The translations under genes were made by a program, and so were the position numbers. This document shows positions 22,345 to 34,274 of a DNA stretch of 64,000 bases, one piece after another. Below the pieces are notes generated by a model. That model made no database searches. It saw only the letters and a list, made by a program, of their open reading frames with translations, and was not told the origin of the DNA. The stretch lies in assembly GCA_015143295.1 (NCBI GenBank), contig CM026568.1, positions 29,768,441-29,832,440 on the forward strand, given 5' to 3'. Every line of letters begins with the position of its first letter. The stretch's first letter is position 1. The stretch is from Tetracentron sinense. Taxonomy: Eukaryota; Streptophyta; Magnoliopsida; Trochodendrales; Trochodendraceae.

Positions 22345-25184
22345 TGAACACTACTGGGACATAGTTGGTAGTGTTGGTAGTGATGTCATCGTAGCAACTA
22401 AAAGCTTCTTTAATGGTGGATTTCTCCTGCATGAGGTAAACTTTACTCACATAACGCTGATTCCGAAGAAAGCTTTGCCCGAAACATTTGGGGGACTTTA
22501 GGCCTATTGGGCTTTGTAATGTGCTTTATAAGATAATGCCGAGAGTTCTTGTCAATCGTTTGAAGTCAGTTGTGGGCGATTTAGTCCACTCCAATCAACA
22601 TGCTTTTGTTCCCAACCGTAGTATTTTAGAAAGTGTCTTCATCACTTTTGAGATCCTCCATCACATGAAAGGGGTTAAGAAACAGTCAGACTACTTGATG
22701 GTCATGTAACTCGACATGAATAAAGCATATGACTGGTTGGAATGGACATTCATTGAGAAGGTGTTGCGTAGATTGGGCTTCTGTGAGCGATGGGTCGGGC
22801 TTATGATATAGTGTATCACCATCGTTCGATATGCTATATTAATCAATGGAGAGGCAAATGGCTTGATCACTCCATCGCGAGGTCTCAGACAAGGTGATCC
22901 CCTATCCCCCTTTCTTTTTATTCTTGCAATAAATGGCTTCTCTTATCTCTTGGATGAGGCAGCAAATAGGGGGTTATTATCAGGAATTCATATCAAACGG
23001 CGGTGTCCTCCTATTTCACATGTTTAATTTGCAGACGACTGTATCATCTTTAGCAAATCTAACCTAGTGGAGGTTCGAGGTTTGAATGAGGTGCTTAATC
23101 GATATTCGCAACTCTCGGGTCAGTTGGTCAATTACTCCAAACCGAGGTTGATATTCAGTAGGAACACTCCTCGTAAGTTCCAAAAATTGATTTCACAATC
23201 TCTTCAGATGCGTATTTTGGAAGATTTGGGATCATATCTGGGCATGCCTTCGATCTTGGGGAGATCTAAAGCTCAAATGTTTGCAAATATTCGGGATAGG
23301 GTACTGTCCAGGTTGAGTAGTTGGAGTGGCAAGTATCTCAATAAGGCGGGACCGGGGATTCTTATTAAGGTAGTCGTTCAGGCTATTCCATCATATGCAA
23401 TGGGTTGTTTTAAGTTACCAATTGGTCTTTGTACATAAATTGAGACTAAAGTTGTCCAATTTTGGTGGGCCCAAGATGATAATCAAAAGAGAGCTCATTG
23501 GGTAAGTTGGAAAACTATGTGTCAGGGTAAGGCCGTTGGGGAGCAGGGTTTCGTCATTTGGCCACAATTAATCTTGAACTTTTGGCAAAGCAGGGATGGA
23601 ACATTATGAAGAATCCCAATTCTGAATGGGCCCGATTGGTGAAAAGTATCTATTTTCCCCACACTGATTTTCTCCCGGCCAAGGTGGGGCATAGACCTTC
23701 TTGGGCATGGAGAAGTCTATAGGCGAGGCGTCAGGTTCTCTTCATAGGGCTTAGATGGGGAGTAGGCTCTGACCATCAGATTAAGGTTTGGGAAGACAGG
23801 TGGATCTTAACTTTACCAGGATTTAAGCTTCACTCTTCTAGGCCAGGGGATTGCCTTTGGTCTTGGGTGTCTGATTTAATTGATACCAATACAAATTCTT
23901 GGGAATGGCGCGTCTTTCCTAGGTGCTTAATGAGACCGAGATTTTGGTCATTCACAAGATCCCCATCCCTCATCATTTCCAAGGGGATTATCTGTTATGG
24001 CATTAAACCAATTCCGGGTTATTCTCGGTTCGCTCGACTTACCATCATTTTATCTCCCTCCATCCTATTGGGAAAGCTGCAGCTCCTAGTTCCTCCTCAG
24101 TGCAACAAGTAGACGGTTGGAGGTTTCTTTGGCAAGTCCCCATCTCCCCCCCCCCCCCCCAAGGTGGCGTGGTTTGTGTGGAGATGCCTTCATAATGCAG
24201 TGGTGGTAAGTGATAACATTGCTCAGAAGCATAATCCCGTGGACCCCACCTGTTTGTTTTGTCAACAACAAGAAGAATCCGTTTTGCACTTATTAGTGGA
24301 ATGCTTTGTAGCTCGTGCTGTTTGGTGGGGTTCCCCTTTAGCATGTAGATTAGATTTTAGGGAGTTTTGATATTTTGCTGCATGGTAGAGTTTTTGGGTG
24401 AATGCTCTTTTTCATGAACCAACCAAACTGCGAAATCTATCTATGATCGCTAGTCTAGTATGACACATTTGGAAAGTTCGCAATGACCTCAAGTACCGAG
24501 GTATTCTTCCCTCCCTATCATTGATCATGTCTAAGGCTGTTCAATTGGTGGAGGAAGCGATTCCTGTGCCGCCCTGTGCTAGGAAGGAGCATTCTGGATC
24601 TCGGCCTATCGGAGGAGAGGTACACTCTATCTTTAGACATTTACCTCAGAACTGGATGGTAGTGGCGTTGGATGGTGCTTCTATTTCTAATGGGAACCAG
24701 GCAGGTATAGGGGTGGTTGCTAGGAATCACCGAGGTTCTATATTGGGGGCAGTGTACAGGCCTTTTGGGGGGTTCTCCTCTCGTTGCTGAAGCTCTTGCA
24801 CTTTGGGCTGTTACTGACTATGCTTTAACAAACCATTGGCCGTTGGTTCGGTTTAGTTCTGATGCTAGCATGCTGGTGTCTCAGGTGATTTCGGAACACA
24901 ATTTACCCTTAGTTGAAATTGAATCCATAGTGAAAGATATTCGAATCAATATGGCGAGTCTTCAGGGGTACAGTGTGATTCATGTTCCTCGTTGTCAGAA
25001 TGTTTATGCTCATACCTTAGCTGTTAGGGCTTTGCAAATGAGCTTACAAGGGAGATTTAATGTCAGACATTTATCTGCCCAGGAGTGTAGGCGTTTCTTT
25101 TATGAAAGAGGCCCCGGGCCTCCGTAGGAATTTTGTATGTCTCCCTTTAGTTTTAAATGATATCTCAGTTTCAAAAAAAAAAAA
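22345..25184 (+). mobile_element. LINE (plant L1-like), 5'-truncated and inactive
   Basis: The translated frames give ORF2 domains in order. Reverse transcriptase runs from about 22450 to 23430 (DFRPIGLCNVLYKIMPRVL, GLRQGDPLSPFLFIL, FADD at 23028-23039, LSSWSGKYLNKAGPGILIK). A zinc-finger-like RT-associated region follows at about 24160-24360 (PTCLFCQQQEESVLHLLVEC). An RNase H domain lies at about 24650-25110 (VALDGASISNGNQAGIGVVA, AEALALWAVTDYAL, FSSDASMLV). A poly(A) tail is at 25173-25184. The frame is broken by several stops and shifts, for instance after YLMVM at 22707 and around 24775, and a C run lies at about 24148. No ORF1 or endonuclease is present, so the copy is 5'-truncated; its 5' junction and TSD were not found. 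It sits in the second unit of the large duplication. Confidence 0.9.
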
Positions 25185-25364
25185 CTAGAGTAACCCAAAA
25201 AATAGCCTTTGAGTAGTGGTAGTTTGGTAATTACAAATACAAAGAAGGTTATTTCTATCTCTAAACCCTATTCTTGTAGTTTCTAAACTATACCTTCAAA
25301 GACTTTTTTTTTGTACTTGCTCCGATTATTTGTTCGACCGAAGCTCCTAATTCATAGTTAATCT

Positions 25365-25767
25365 TGTTGGGAATGTAGACAACCTTTAGCTGATTGCCCG
25401 AGAGGTAGCAGGTGGGGCAAATTGCGACGAAAATCTATATTTTGCGTTTCTGCAGGGGTATTTTTGGCCTTACAGTTTAACCCTAAACATATAGCTGTAT
25501 GCTTATTTTTTAGGTAAAAAACTAGTGTGAGATGTGGCCGTAATTTTTCTAAGAGAGAAAAAAAAACTCTGTGTATTCTGTATCTTCAATATAGTGAATT
25601 GGTGTGGCTCCCGAGAACGTAGTCACGTTGCCGAACCTTGTATATCCGTGTGTTTTGTCTCTATTTTCTTCTCTGTAATTTTTTTATTTGTTGTGTGATT
25701 TCTGTGATTCATAGTCTCTCAAGATCCGAAGGGTTTAGGGATTAAATACGTGGTTTAAATCCCAACA
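25365..25767 (+). mobile_element. Solo LTR, Copia-like
   Basis: A 403-bp LTR relic begins TGTTGGGA and ends TCCCAACA, an 8-bp perfect inverted terminus. The 5-bp TSD AATCT is perfect (25360-25364 and 25768-25772). The interior has the CCCGAGAACGTAGTCACGTT and GCCGAACC blocks typical of Copia LTRs. Duplication copy A near 19087-19097 retains the uninterrupted site. Fossil, younger than the duplication. Confidence 0.9.
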
Positions 25768-27232
25768 AATCTCTGTCAAAGAATGGTGACAGTATGGAAA
25801 TGCTGAATATGCTTAACAAAATTCTATAAAATTTAGTGTTACAAGTACAAAATGGGCCACCATCCCTCTGGCTAGGAATTAGGATGGCAAAATTGTGTTC
25901 CTCTTTGAGAGTATGTCCTGAATTTAACTCACAATAGATTAGTAGAAAGTTGTCATGGATGATGTGCCAAGAGGGCCAAATTACCCAAGTGACACTAGCA
26001 ACTCTTCCAAAAGTGTAATTTTCGCTATCCAAGTTGGAAACCATCATCATTTAATAATAGACCAACAATATCCTTCTAAAAACAAAGTCGTTATGACTAT
26101 ACATTCATAAAAAAGTCTATGTTCGAGTATCAATTGGGTGGCTCTGATTGTGCTCGGATATTTACTATTTAAAATGAGTACGAGCAAGATATGATCTCAA
26201 GCCTGGCCCACGATGAGTTGGCCAACCGGGCTTGTGCTGGACTTAGGATTGTAGTTGTAGATGAAACTACGAGTCCTATTCGGCCAAGTTTTGAAGCCCT
26301 CGTCCTGGGCCCAAATTGAGCTCACGAAGACCTCGATTACAAACAAGGTCCGAACCAAGTCGCTTATGTTGCCACCCTGTAAATGAAGGGTTGGACGTGT
26401 GTGCTGCCATACTAAAATTATAAGAGAGAGACTTCATCACAACACTTCACACGTCTGGGAAAAATATGTGAAAGATTCTTTGTTTTCTAGATCTAGGAAA
26501 TGCTCTCTTTTCCAAAGCACATGTCCTTGCTTATTCTAGTTTGTAGTGAAGTAGAAGAAGCTCATATTTTATACTAATCCTTTCTCTCCTTCTAGCTCTC
26601 AACAGAGAAGATTAGCATGGTCCGGCACAAGGATAACATGTACAAATTGAGTTATCTACCTTAGAGTGAAACAGCCTTTAGAATAGAGAAGTGCTCAAAT
26701 TTTTTCCAAACTCTCAACGTGGGTGTAGCACGTGGAGTTGTTACTCCATCAACAGGTTTAAGAAAACAAAATTTTCAATGGTTGAAGGTTCATCGGTAAC
26801 ACTTGTCACTACTATTGTGAGAGCTTACAAGTTTACTAATAGGGCTAACATATTTCACAAGATTATTTGGCTACTCTTTAACGTAGGTAAACCCAACTTT
26901 GAACTCTTAGGTTTTCTTACAAATTACTTGGCCAATTAGGGAGGCATTTCCTAGCATGGATGGAAATTTTTTCAAAAAATGGAGAAGCATTAAAAAGAAA
27001 AGGAGCCTTTAAACGCGTTCCTCGTTTCTATTTTGGTATCCTAATGAGCCATGCAGCCTAGGTGGGCTCAACCTGATCCAACCCATGCTCAACTTAACCA
27101 CTGGTCAGGCCTGGGCTGGTTTTTCAGACTTTGGATGGGGCTTGGATTGTGGCCTCGAGCAACCTGAGTCCGAGCTCGATAATGTACACTATAATCAATA
27201 TATCATGCATAATTGACTGATATTATTTATTA

Positions 27233-27577
27233 AACTCGTAATCTTCTCTAGTTGTAACCGGTTTTTGCCAAAATTGGTTATACTCCCGAGGTGGCCACGT
27301 GTCCCTGTTTACACCCTTTAATTGTGGTTAAGATTCACCCATCCCTAGGGTTCACCCATGTAATCTTGGTTTTTAGAAAAAAATTTAACCCTAGGAGATA
27401 ATGAATTTTAACCACGGTTAATAAATTATTTTTTAAAAAAATCAATGATAGGTGAGTGAACCCTAGGGGTGAGTGAATCTTAACCGCAGTAAAAATGTGA
27501 CAAAAGGGACATGTGGCCACCTCAGGAGTGTAACCGGTTTTGGCAAAATCGGTTACAATCGGAGATGATTACGTCCC
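27233..27577. repeat. Double-hairpin Mutator-like MITE, copy in duplication B
   Basis: Counterpart of 20771-21122, with the same 9-bp TSD TATTTATTA (27224-27232 and 27578-27586) and the same paired end palindromes TAACCGGTTTTTGCCAAAAT and TAACCGGTTTTGGCAAAATC. The shared insertion site shows it was duplicated with its surroundings. Confidence 0.85.
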
Positions 27578-27586
27578 TATTTATTA

Positions 27587-27753
27587 AGGGAAATACTAGT
27601 GAGACCGCAAAGGGCTGTGACCACACCGAGATCGCGCATGTGATGAGTGGATGTCAAAAAAATGTAACCAAATTTATGAAAATTTTAAGATCCGCTCATC
27701 ACATGCGCGTTCTCAATGTGGTCTCAGCCCTTTGCGGTCTCAGTAGCAAAGTT
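27587..27753. repeat. GGTCTCAGTAGC foldback MITE, copy in duplication B
   Basis: Counterpart of 21132-21289. It keeps better terminal pairing: GAGACCGCAAAGGGCTGTGA against TCAGCCCTTTGCGGTCTC. It directly adjoins the right TSD of the element at 27233. Confidence 0.75.
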
Positions 27754-28194
27754 CATTTATTAATGGATAGTCTACCCAACGGATGATGGAATTTATGGGC
27801 AATATCTTTTCTTTTCTTTTGTCCTGCTCATCAACAAAAAAAAAAATGGTAGGGAAAACAATTCTTCACTTTTCAACAATTTAAGGGCCCGGGATGTTAA
27901 AAAATGAAGGGCTATTGAAAAGATGGAGATTTTAGAACCCTGTGTTGGGGGGTGTCGAGTCCAAAGGTAGGGCAGGGAAATAAAGAGTAGTAATGGCTTC
28001 TATGTGGGGGACCCACCAAACTAGTGGTGTGGGGCACCACATACGAAACCTAGTGGGGGAGAAGAAGGGTATGTTCATGTGCAAGCATGTGCGTTCCGTT
28101 CCCACACCACTAAACTCCAGCTAAGGACGGCACTCAACAGCATGCAATAACACCACCCCCATCACCATTCACCTCCACCACCACCTCCACCTCC

Positions 28195-29317
28195 ATCACG
28201 TCATTCCTCGACAACAAACCCCTTTCACTTTTCTCACCACTACCACCCCTCTCTCCAAGCTGGCATCGCCCCTACGCGGTCCCCTATTCCTCTCTCTCTC
28301 TCTCACACACACACAATTACCCATGATCCTCTATTTATTCCTTGTTCAAAATGTTGTTCTGTTTTTTTGGGTTTGGGTCAAGGTTAGCTACTTGGTAGAT
28401 TGTGCGTTAACATAATATTGGGCAGAAAAATTTATACCAATCTATTTACAATTTCCTTATCAAAGGCTCAGACGATCTCAGGACCACGCCTTCCCTATCA
28501 TAGCTCAAGGGTCAAGTGTCCTTCAATCTCTCAAAACCAAAGTTCTTGCATGAAATTAGTGTTGCCCTAAATGACCTTTTGTCTAGAAGTCATTGAAGAG
28601 GTTACCAATTGAATGGTCTAGATCAAAGAGTTGGCAAGCCATATGTAGAGAATGGGGTGTAGGGTCTAATGGATCTAGCCACAAAACAGATCAACCAGCC
28701 ATGCAAACATAAAGTAATTCTCCTTTCTTATCTTATCATGTATTTTTGTTTCATGTTACAAGGTGACAATGCCGACAAGTTGGCGGCAATGGAGCTGATC
28801 TAACATAGAGTATCGATGAGAAATGGGCCATTACCGAGAGGGTTCGCGAAGACAAGCACGGTAGCTAGGGGTCCTCCTTTAGCTTTGGAGGTATTAGTGA
28901 GTTAGCAGAGACGTTAGAGAAAGCCTGCATGTTATCCTTGAAGACAAGGCACATGACCCCTTCTACTTTTGGCATCTCATCTCATCATCATTCCACCACC
29001 TGCCTACATTAACTTGCCACACGAGCACTAGCTCCCACATGTACATGAATGATAGCTACTTCAACGTATGCATGTGTATATATGCATGCGTATACATCAG
29101 CTACACATCTGTCCAAATCATCATCATCATCCTCACATGCTTTGGTTTTGTATTTCTTCCTGAACGCTAACTTTCTTAGGCACCGGTGCAGGGACCGCAC
29201 CCTTCCTGATTCCTCTTTGGGAATGCTCGGGTTAGGCTTGGGCTTTACACCCAGGGCTGAGTCACATGGGAGCTGAAGCCCACCCTAAAATTTTGCGAAA
29301 AAAACTATATTACTAAT
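28195..29317. other. Intergenic DNA, no gene supported
   Basis: Contains a CT/CA microsatellite at about 28292-28314 and an ATC repeat near 29119-29131. Around 28760-28970 the plus strand has short protein-like stretches (GDNADKLAAMELI) without a recognisable family or continuous frame. The open frames near 29009-29276 overlap each other in opposite directions and look spurious. Confidence 0.4.
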
Positions 29318-29680
29318 GACTGGTGATCTTCTCCAGTTGTAACCGGTTTTGGGCAAAACCGGTTACAACCCTCTGGTCACCGCATATCCCTTTTTACACT
29401 CCTTAACTGTGGTTAAGATTTACTTACCCCTAGGTTCACCCACCTCTTTTTGGTTTTTAGAAAAAATATTTTTAAAAAATTAACCCTAGGAGTTGGTAAA
29501 TTTTAACCACAGTTAACGAAAAAAATTATTATTTTTTTCTAAAAACCAAGAATAGGTAGATGAACCTTAGGGGTGATTGAATCTTAACCATAGTTAAGAG
29601 GTGTCAAAAGAGACATGTGGCCTCCTCATGGGCGTAACCGGTTTTGGCAAAACCGGTTACAACGGAGAAGAATACATCCC
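29318..29680. repeat. Double-hairpin Mutator-like MITE with perfect 9-bp TSD
   Basis: 363 bp. Both ends carry TAACCGGTTTTGG(G)CAAAACCGGTTA, each a palindrome. Inner arms have CTTAACTGTGGTTAAGATTT and its complement. The TSD ATTACTAAT is perfect at 29309-29317 and 29681-29689. This is the cleanest evidence that the family makes 9-bp duplications. Confidence 0.9.
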
Positions 29681-30088
29681 ATTACTAATAGGAGCATAGC
29701 TAATTGGGAGAGAGGGGCGAAGCCCAGAGCTCTAGCCTCCACTAAACTTCTTACATACAGATACAAACAAATGTGATGGCCATGAATTTGGCTCTAAAAG
29801 AACATATTCGGAGGTTATGCCCCTCACCCCATTGTTAGCTCTCTCTACAAGAGAATCCTGTCTCCGCCACTGTTTACACATGTATTATTTATTGAACTTT
29901 GATTAAAAACTTTAATCTTTAGTATTAATTTTTTTTTTTCTTCCAAAAATTAAGGTTGAATGGGCAAACATAAAGATTAATGAAACTTCAAATAATTTTT
30001 TATGAAAAATAATACACGTGTCACATGGAGGTAGCGTCTAATAGTTAGCATTCTAGTCAATCTCGTATTTTGTACATATATATATATA

Positions 30089-30257
30089 GGAAAGTGATGA
30101 AAAACTCTGAATAATATCTACTATTGAGAGTTGAACCGTTGGATTTAATATCTAGTAGTTTGATGTTTTCAAATGGTTTAAATGAGAGCCCACCTAATGC
30201 TTGAAACCATTGGATCTCTCGATAGTAGGTACTATCTAGAGTTTTAAATCACTTCCC
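30089..30257. repeat. Third foldback MITE flanked by TA microsatellite
   Basis: The left end GGAAAGTGATGAAAAACTCT pairs with AGAGTTTTAAATCACTTCCC on the right, and ATATCTACTATTGAGAG with CTCTCGATAGTAGGTAC. TATATATATATA lies on the left and TTATATATAC on the right. Unrelated in sequence to the two TA-flanked elements at 1337 and 1577. Confidence 0.8.
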
Positions 30258-30782
30258 TTATATATACATACCTCAATCCCATTTTTGAGAAATCACATAG
30301 GTTTATCCTTCTGTCCATCCTTTACCCAATTGGTTCTGACTTGAGAGCTTGGCTTGACTTTTTTAAAAAAAAATCATTAAATCCTAGATATTTGAAGCCT
30401 TACATTACTATATTTATTTACCTTAACATAAGTTAGTTTTTTTTAACGGATGACGCACATTCTATTGCCGACAATTGAGAGATGGCTAAATGCGAGTGTG
30501 CAACCAATCTTCAACAGCTATGCAAAGTGAGTTTGTTTGACCAATTCAAAATAGAAAAATCAATAAATTTGAAAAAGAAGTTGAAATCAGAGAAGAGAGT
30601 GAGAGTCAATTTAGAAGACATTCTTGTGAACTTTCTTTTTGAGGTCCTATCAATGTAACGGTCATAAAGTATGTTTATTAAATGCCTCACCTACAAAAAC
30701 CTTCTTAGTAGGTCTTCACCTACGATACTAAAATACTTTGGTCCCAACTCCCAACGCCAAATGAGTGCATCCGATGCAAGCA

Positions 30783-31174
30783 GGGTGCAAATCCTCTCCA
30801 GTGATAACCGGATGTGGTACATCCGGTTATCACCCCTAGAGATCGCCACGTGTCTCCTTTGACATCCCTTAACCGTGGGTAAGGTTCACCCACCCCTAGG
30901 GTTCACCCACCTATTTTTGGTTTTTTTTTTAAAATATTAATTCTATTTTTAAAATTAAAAAACTGTTTTTAATATTAAAAAAACTTTAAAAACAGTTTTT
31001 TAATTTTAAAAATAGAATTAATAATTTAAAAAAAAACCAAAAACAGGTGGGTGAACCCTAGGGGTGGGTGAACCTTACCCACGGTTAAGGGGTGTCAAAG
31101 GAGACACGTGGCGACCTCTAGGGGTAATAACCGGATGTGCCACATCCGGTTATCACTGGAGATGATTTGGCACC
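30783..31174. repeat. Double-hairpin Mutator-like MITE, near-perfect foldback
   Basis: A 392-bp element whose halves pair almost perfectly through to an AT-rich centre (TTAAAAACAGTTTTTTAATT and its complement), with almost no loop. The end palindromes are TAACCGGATGTGGTACATCC and GGATGTGCCACATCCGGTTA. The TSD is ATGCAAGCA / ATGCAAGAA (30774-30782, 31175-31183), 8 of 9 matching. High arm identity suggests a recent copy or gene conversion between arms. Confidence 0.85.
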
Positions 31175-31183
31175 ATGCAAGAA

Positions 31184-31810
31184 ATACATTATTTAAAAAG
31201 TTGGACGAAATTAAGAAGAAATTCAAAGATTGGCATTGCGCTACATTGCTTGCCCATTGTGTCAGGATTTTGCCTGTGTTAGAACTTTGCAAAATCTTAT
31301 GACATGAATTGAGAATTGCTAATGTCGACGATGACATTGACGGCAGGCCAATTTTCCATCTTAAAAGAAAAACGCTTTGATCTCTTATAAGTTAACTTTT
31401 AATTCCCACTTTTGAGGTTTCTCTTGTTTGGATAATTAACTAGTGTCAAAAAGCTTTTTATGAAGGGGTTGAGGAGTGCTAGTCCTAATCTCAGTCTACC
31501 AATCTACTCATCCTCCATTAACCACTTGTCCATTTTACAATATCTAAAGCATTCTCTCAAAAAAAAAAAAAAAAGGACAAGTAATTGGTAGAGGGTGAGA
31601 ACATAGGTTGATTGGGAGTAGGGTAACATTCTTGTTAAGGAGCTTAATTAGAATGTGTATGCTGTGTAACGTGTATATTAATTTGTTTTAATATTTCTTA
31701 AAATTTTAGTTGAGTTGATATTAAGCCTATAAGTTAATGCTGACTAAACAAAAGTTAATAAATCTCAACTAAGGTAAAAAAATGAATTAAAAAAAACTTT
31801 TTTATATAGG
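31184..31810. other. Intergenic DNA
   Basis: Nothing supported. A run of A lies near 31560-31574. The overlapping frames at 31095-31337 are shadows of the neighbouring foldback element and its flank. Confidence 0.4.
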
Positions 31811-31815
31811 ACATT

Positions 31816-32153
31816 TGATAGGAAGTGTGGAACCTGCCTCGATTGAATATCCTACCTCTGTTCTCGAAGATTCAACTAAGACGAATTTTTTGAGGGGTAT
31901 TTTGATATTTTCAATTTCTGTTATGTAACCCTAATACTATTAAGAATAGCTGTGGACGGCTACTGTTATTTTAGATCGCAACTCTGTAATTCTATTTTGC
32001 TCCAGAACATGATGAAGTCTCGACGACTTCGTGGATGTACCTTAATTTAAGGGAATCACGTAAATCTGTGTTTTCTGTGTGTATTTATTCTTGTTTCTTT
32101 TTCTGTCTAAATTTCGTATCTCACATATTCTGTTAAGGGTTCATTCCCTAACA
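31816..32153 (+). mobile_element. Solo LTR, Copia-like
   Basis: A 338-bp relic begins TGATAGGAAG and ends TTCCCTAACA, with a perfect 5-bp TSD ACATT (31811-31815 and 32154-32158). No partner LTR or internal region lies nearby. The ends are somewhat diverged from each other, so it is not very young. Fossil. Confidence 0.8.
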
Positions 32154-32833
32154 ACATTCCCTCATTGGGCGAGCATTCCAATGAAAAACCCTCACGCATT
32201 AAAAAAATAATAAAAAAATAAAAGTCTCCCGTGTATTAATCCGTCGACAAATGAAAATCATTTCATTCATATTCATGTCTCTAATCAAATCAAATGGTCG
32301 ACCTTCTGATTTATCATAACCTCCCCCCATTGGGCATTCCTTTGAGAGCAAGTTGAACAGATGTTATGGAGATTTATAACATTTTTTAAACTAGTAGGTA
32401 GTCGGCAGTCCTAGGGAGAGTATTGCCCATACTCTGATTATGGTCATGTTATTATTTTTTAGATTAATGGTCATGTTATTATTTAAGTTTGTTTATCTAT
32501 GAATGAATTAATAAATTTCATAGTTTAATCAAGAGGTGTAAGATGTGTCGTCAGGCCAGCTAGATGATTATTTTGGCTCAATCATCAATAGCTTTCCATT
32601 CTTATGGATGGTCAATAGCAATACGCGTAATGCTCCATAAGAATGTGTCGCGTATCAGGCGATCAGGACCTTTACTTGTCTCCACAACCATGGCTATCTA
32701 CTACTTTTAACATTATTTATTTTATTTTGTTTTATTATTTTCTCAGCCGTTTGATCTGGCTCTAAATGAACAAGCGGATAAGATCTTGCGAGAATTCAGA
32801 TCAATGATGGAGACGTAATGGATGAGATCGAAG

Positions 32834-33094
32834 CACGTGTGAGTTGGCAAGTGTCGGGATTCGGGGATTACTATGACTGATACTGTCCACAAAACAAAAG
32901 TAGTGGCTGGCGTGAGCGTGTGAGAGCTGTAAGACACGTGCGTAGGTCGTTTCAAAGGTGTACGACTTGGCCCCTCAGAAAACGACAAAAGATTGTGCGT
33001 GTGAGAAAATTCTCTCCTCAAGTCCCCAAGCCAAAGCAGGTTGGCTCACATGGCCCGTTCCTCCCTCCCTCACCCCTTCTCTTCCCATTTATAT
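32834..33094 (+). promoter_or_regulatory. G-boxes and TATA-like box upstream of the HLH gene
   Basis: Two CACGTG G-boxes stand at 32834-32839 and 32935-32940, about 350 and 250 bp before the start codon at 33186. A TATA-like TTATATCC lies at 33089-33096, followed by a pyrimidine-rich leader with CT repeats. G-boxes are bound by PIF and related bHLH and by bZIP factors. That they control this gene is inference, but light or shade control is known for PAR1-type HLH genes. Confidence 0.5.
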
Positions 33095-33185
33095 CCCTCA
33101 CCTCTCCTCTCTTTCTCTCACATTCTCTCTCTCTTCTTTCTCTCTCTCTAAGAGTGAGCAATATTGCCATTGGTGGAGCTAATTA

Positions 33186-33434
33186 ATGGATTCAAGTAAT
33201 AGCAGAGAAGTTTCGGTTGGAAGAAGAAGACGATGGAGGTGTAACGAAATGTCTGGAGGGAGACGGGTGGTTCGTGGGTCGGTACGAATGAAGGTGAGGA
33301 GGCTGCAGAGGCTGGTGCCTGGTGGGAGAGGGTTGCAGCCTGATAGGCTTTTCCTTCGGACAGCTGATTACATCTTGCATTTGAGGTTGCAAGTTAATGT
33401 ATTGCAAGCTCTTTCCAAGTTGTATAAACCATGA
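33186..33434 (+). CDS. Atypical (non-DNA-binding) HLH transcription regulator
   Basis: A single exon of 82 residues. The second half is an HLH region (MKVRRLQRLVPGGRGLQPDR, then LFLRTADYILHLRLQVNVLQ): helix 1 with LQRLVPG, a loop, and helix 2 with TADYILHL. The preceding stretch is Arg-rich but lacks the His-Glu-Arg pattern needed for E-box binding. This puts it with the small plant HLH proteins (PAR1/PAR2, UPBEAT1, IBH1/AIF group) that dimerise with bHLH activators and block them, tuning growth in response to light and brassinosteroid. Length is close to full for the group. The start MDSSNSRE follows an in-frame TAA in the leader. It acts in the nucleus by inference. Which member of the group it is cannot be settled here. 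Confidence 0.85.
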   Translation: MDSSNSREVSVGRRRRWRCNEMSGGRRVVRGSVRMKVRRLQRLVPGGRGLQPDRLFLRTADYILHLRLQVNVLQALSKLYKP

Positions 33435-33681
33435 GTCTTTGTGGGTTTTCGTTGGTTTTTTTTTTTTAATTATTATTAAATATATTATAGTTATTGTTGT
33501 TTCTTGTTATTAATTTTCATGGCTGTTGTATTGATAAAGATATATGTTCTTTCCTTCTTTGTAAGGTCTAAACATGCCTTGGGTTTCATGGTTCTAGATG
33601 GGGTTCTGTTGGGTATTCTTTTTTTTCCATTAAAAGGTTGAGAGTTGAAGCAAATTTAGGTTTGAATGCTTGGGTTCTTGT

Positions 33682-33712
<31 letters not shown>

Positions 33713-34090
33713 CTTCCCTACAAGTTAAAAGGTAAGCTTTATTCATGTGATTTTCTGTTCTCTTACTGAAAACAACATTGTAGGGTTTCCACAGCTTAAA
33801 CAATGGAATAACAGTGCAATTTTTTGTTTTGTTTCCAAATATATCTTTTTTTTTTCGAACATTTTTGTTTGTTTTTCCTTTTGTTAACTGCAGTGGAAAA
33901 CAGTCCCACTTTCTAAGAAGGAAAAAAAAAAAAACTATTTTTCAGATCTTTTTATTCATCACGTTCAAGTTATTACGATAGAGACAATATATAGTACATA
34001 ACTTTCTATTATTTATCTTCTTAAGAAAATTTATATTACTAAATTTTCTAAGGAAAACAAGAGATTTATTACATGTTACCCATCATTACA
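33435..34090. other. 3' flank of the HLH gene
   Basis: T-rich, with a CT microsatellite at about 33682-33702. It probably contains the 3' untranslated region. No further gene seen. Confidence 0.4.
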
Positions 34091-34265
34091 GGAACCATAT
34101 CTTCTGTGTTCTTCCCTGGGCTCTTAGTGGCCAGCACTTTGGAAGGCCAGGATCTCTCCAAGAGGTGGTTACATCTGTTAAATCCGTATGAACCAATTGA
34201 TCCTGCCTTCTAACACTCATGGGCACAGGGAAGAATCCAGGGAAGAACACAGACGATTTGCTTCC
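34091..34265. repeat. GGAAGCAAAT Mutator-like MITE family copy
   Basis: 175 bp with strong terminal inverted repeats: left CTTCTGTGTTCTTCCCTGGG and right CAGGGAAGAACACAGACGAT. The TSD is ATCATTACA / GTCATTACA (34082-34090, 34266-34274), 8 of 9 matching. The interior includes GGCCAGGATCTCTCCAAG, as in the copies at 7502 and 43370. Confidence 0.85.
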
Positions 34266-34274
34266 GTCATTACA

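Larger units (their letters stand above)
25286..28194. repeat. Segmental direct duplication, copy B
   Basis: Second copy of 19012-21738, directly after the LINE. It differs by a solo LTR insertion (25365-25767), loss of about 190 bp, and scattered substitutions. Both nested MITEs of copy A are present with matching flanks (27233 and 27587), so they inserted before the duplication, whereas the LTR came after. Confidence 0.85.

Noticed and set aside
33192-33407. Minus-strand frame rich in Pro, Ser and His
   Set aside because: It is the exact antisense shadow of the HLH gene.
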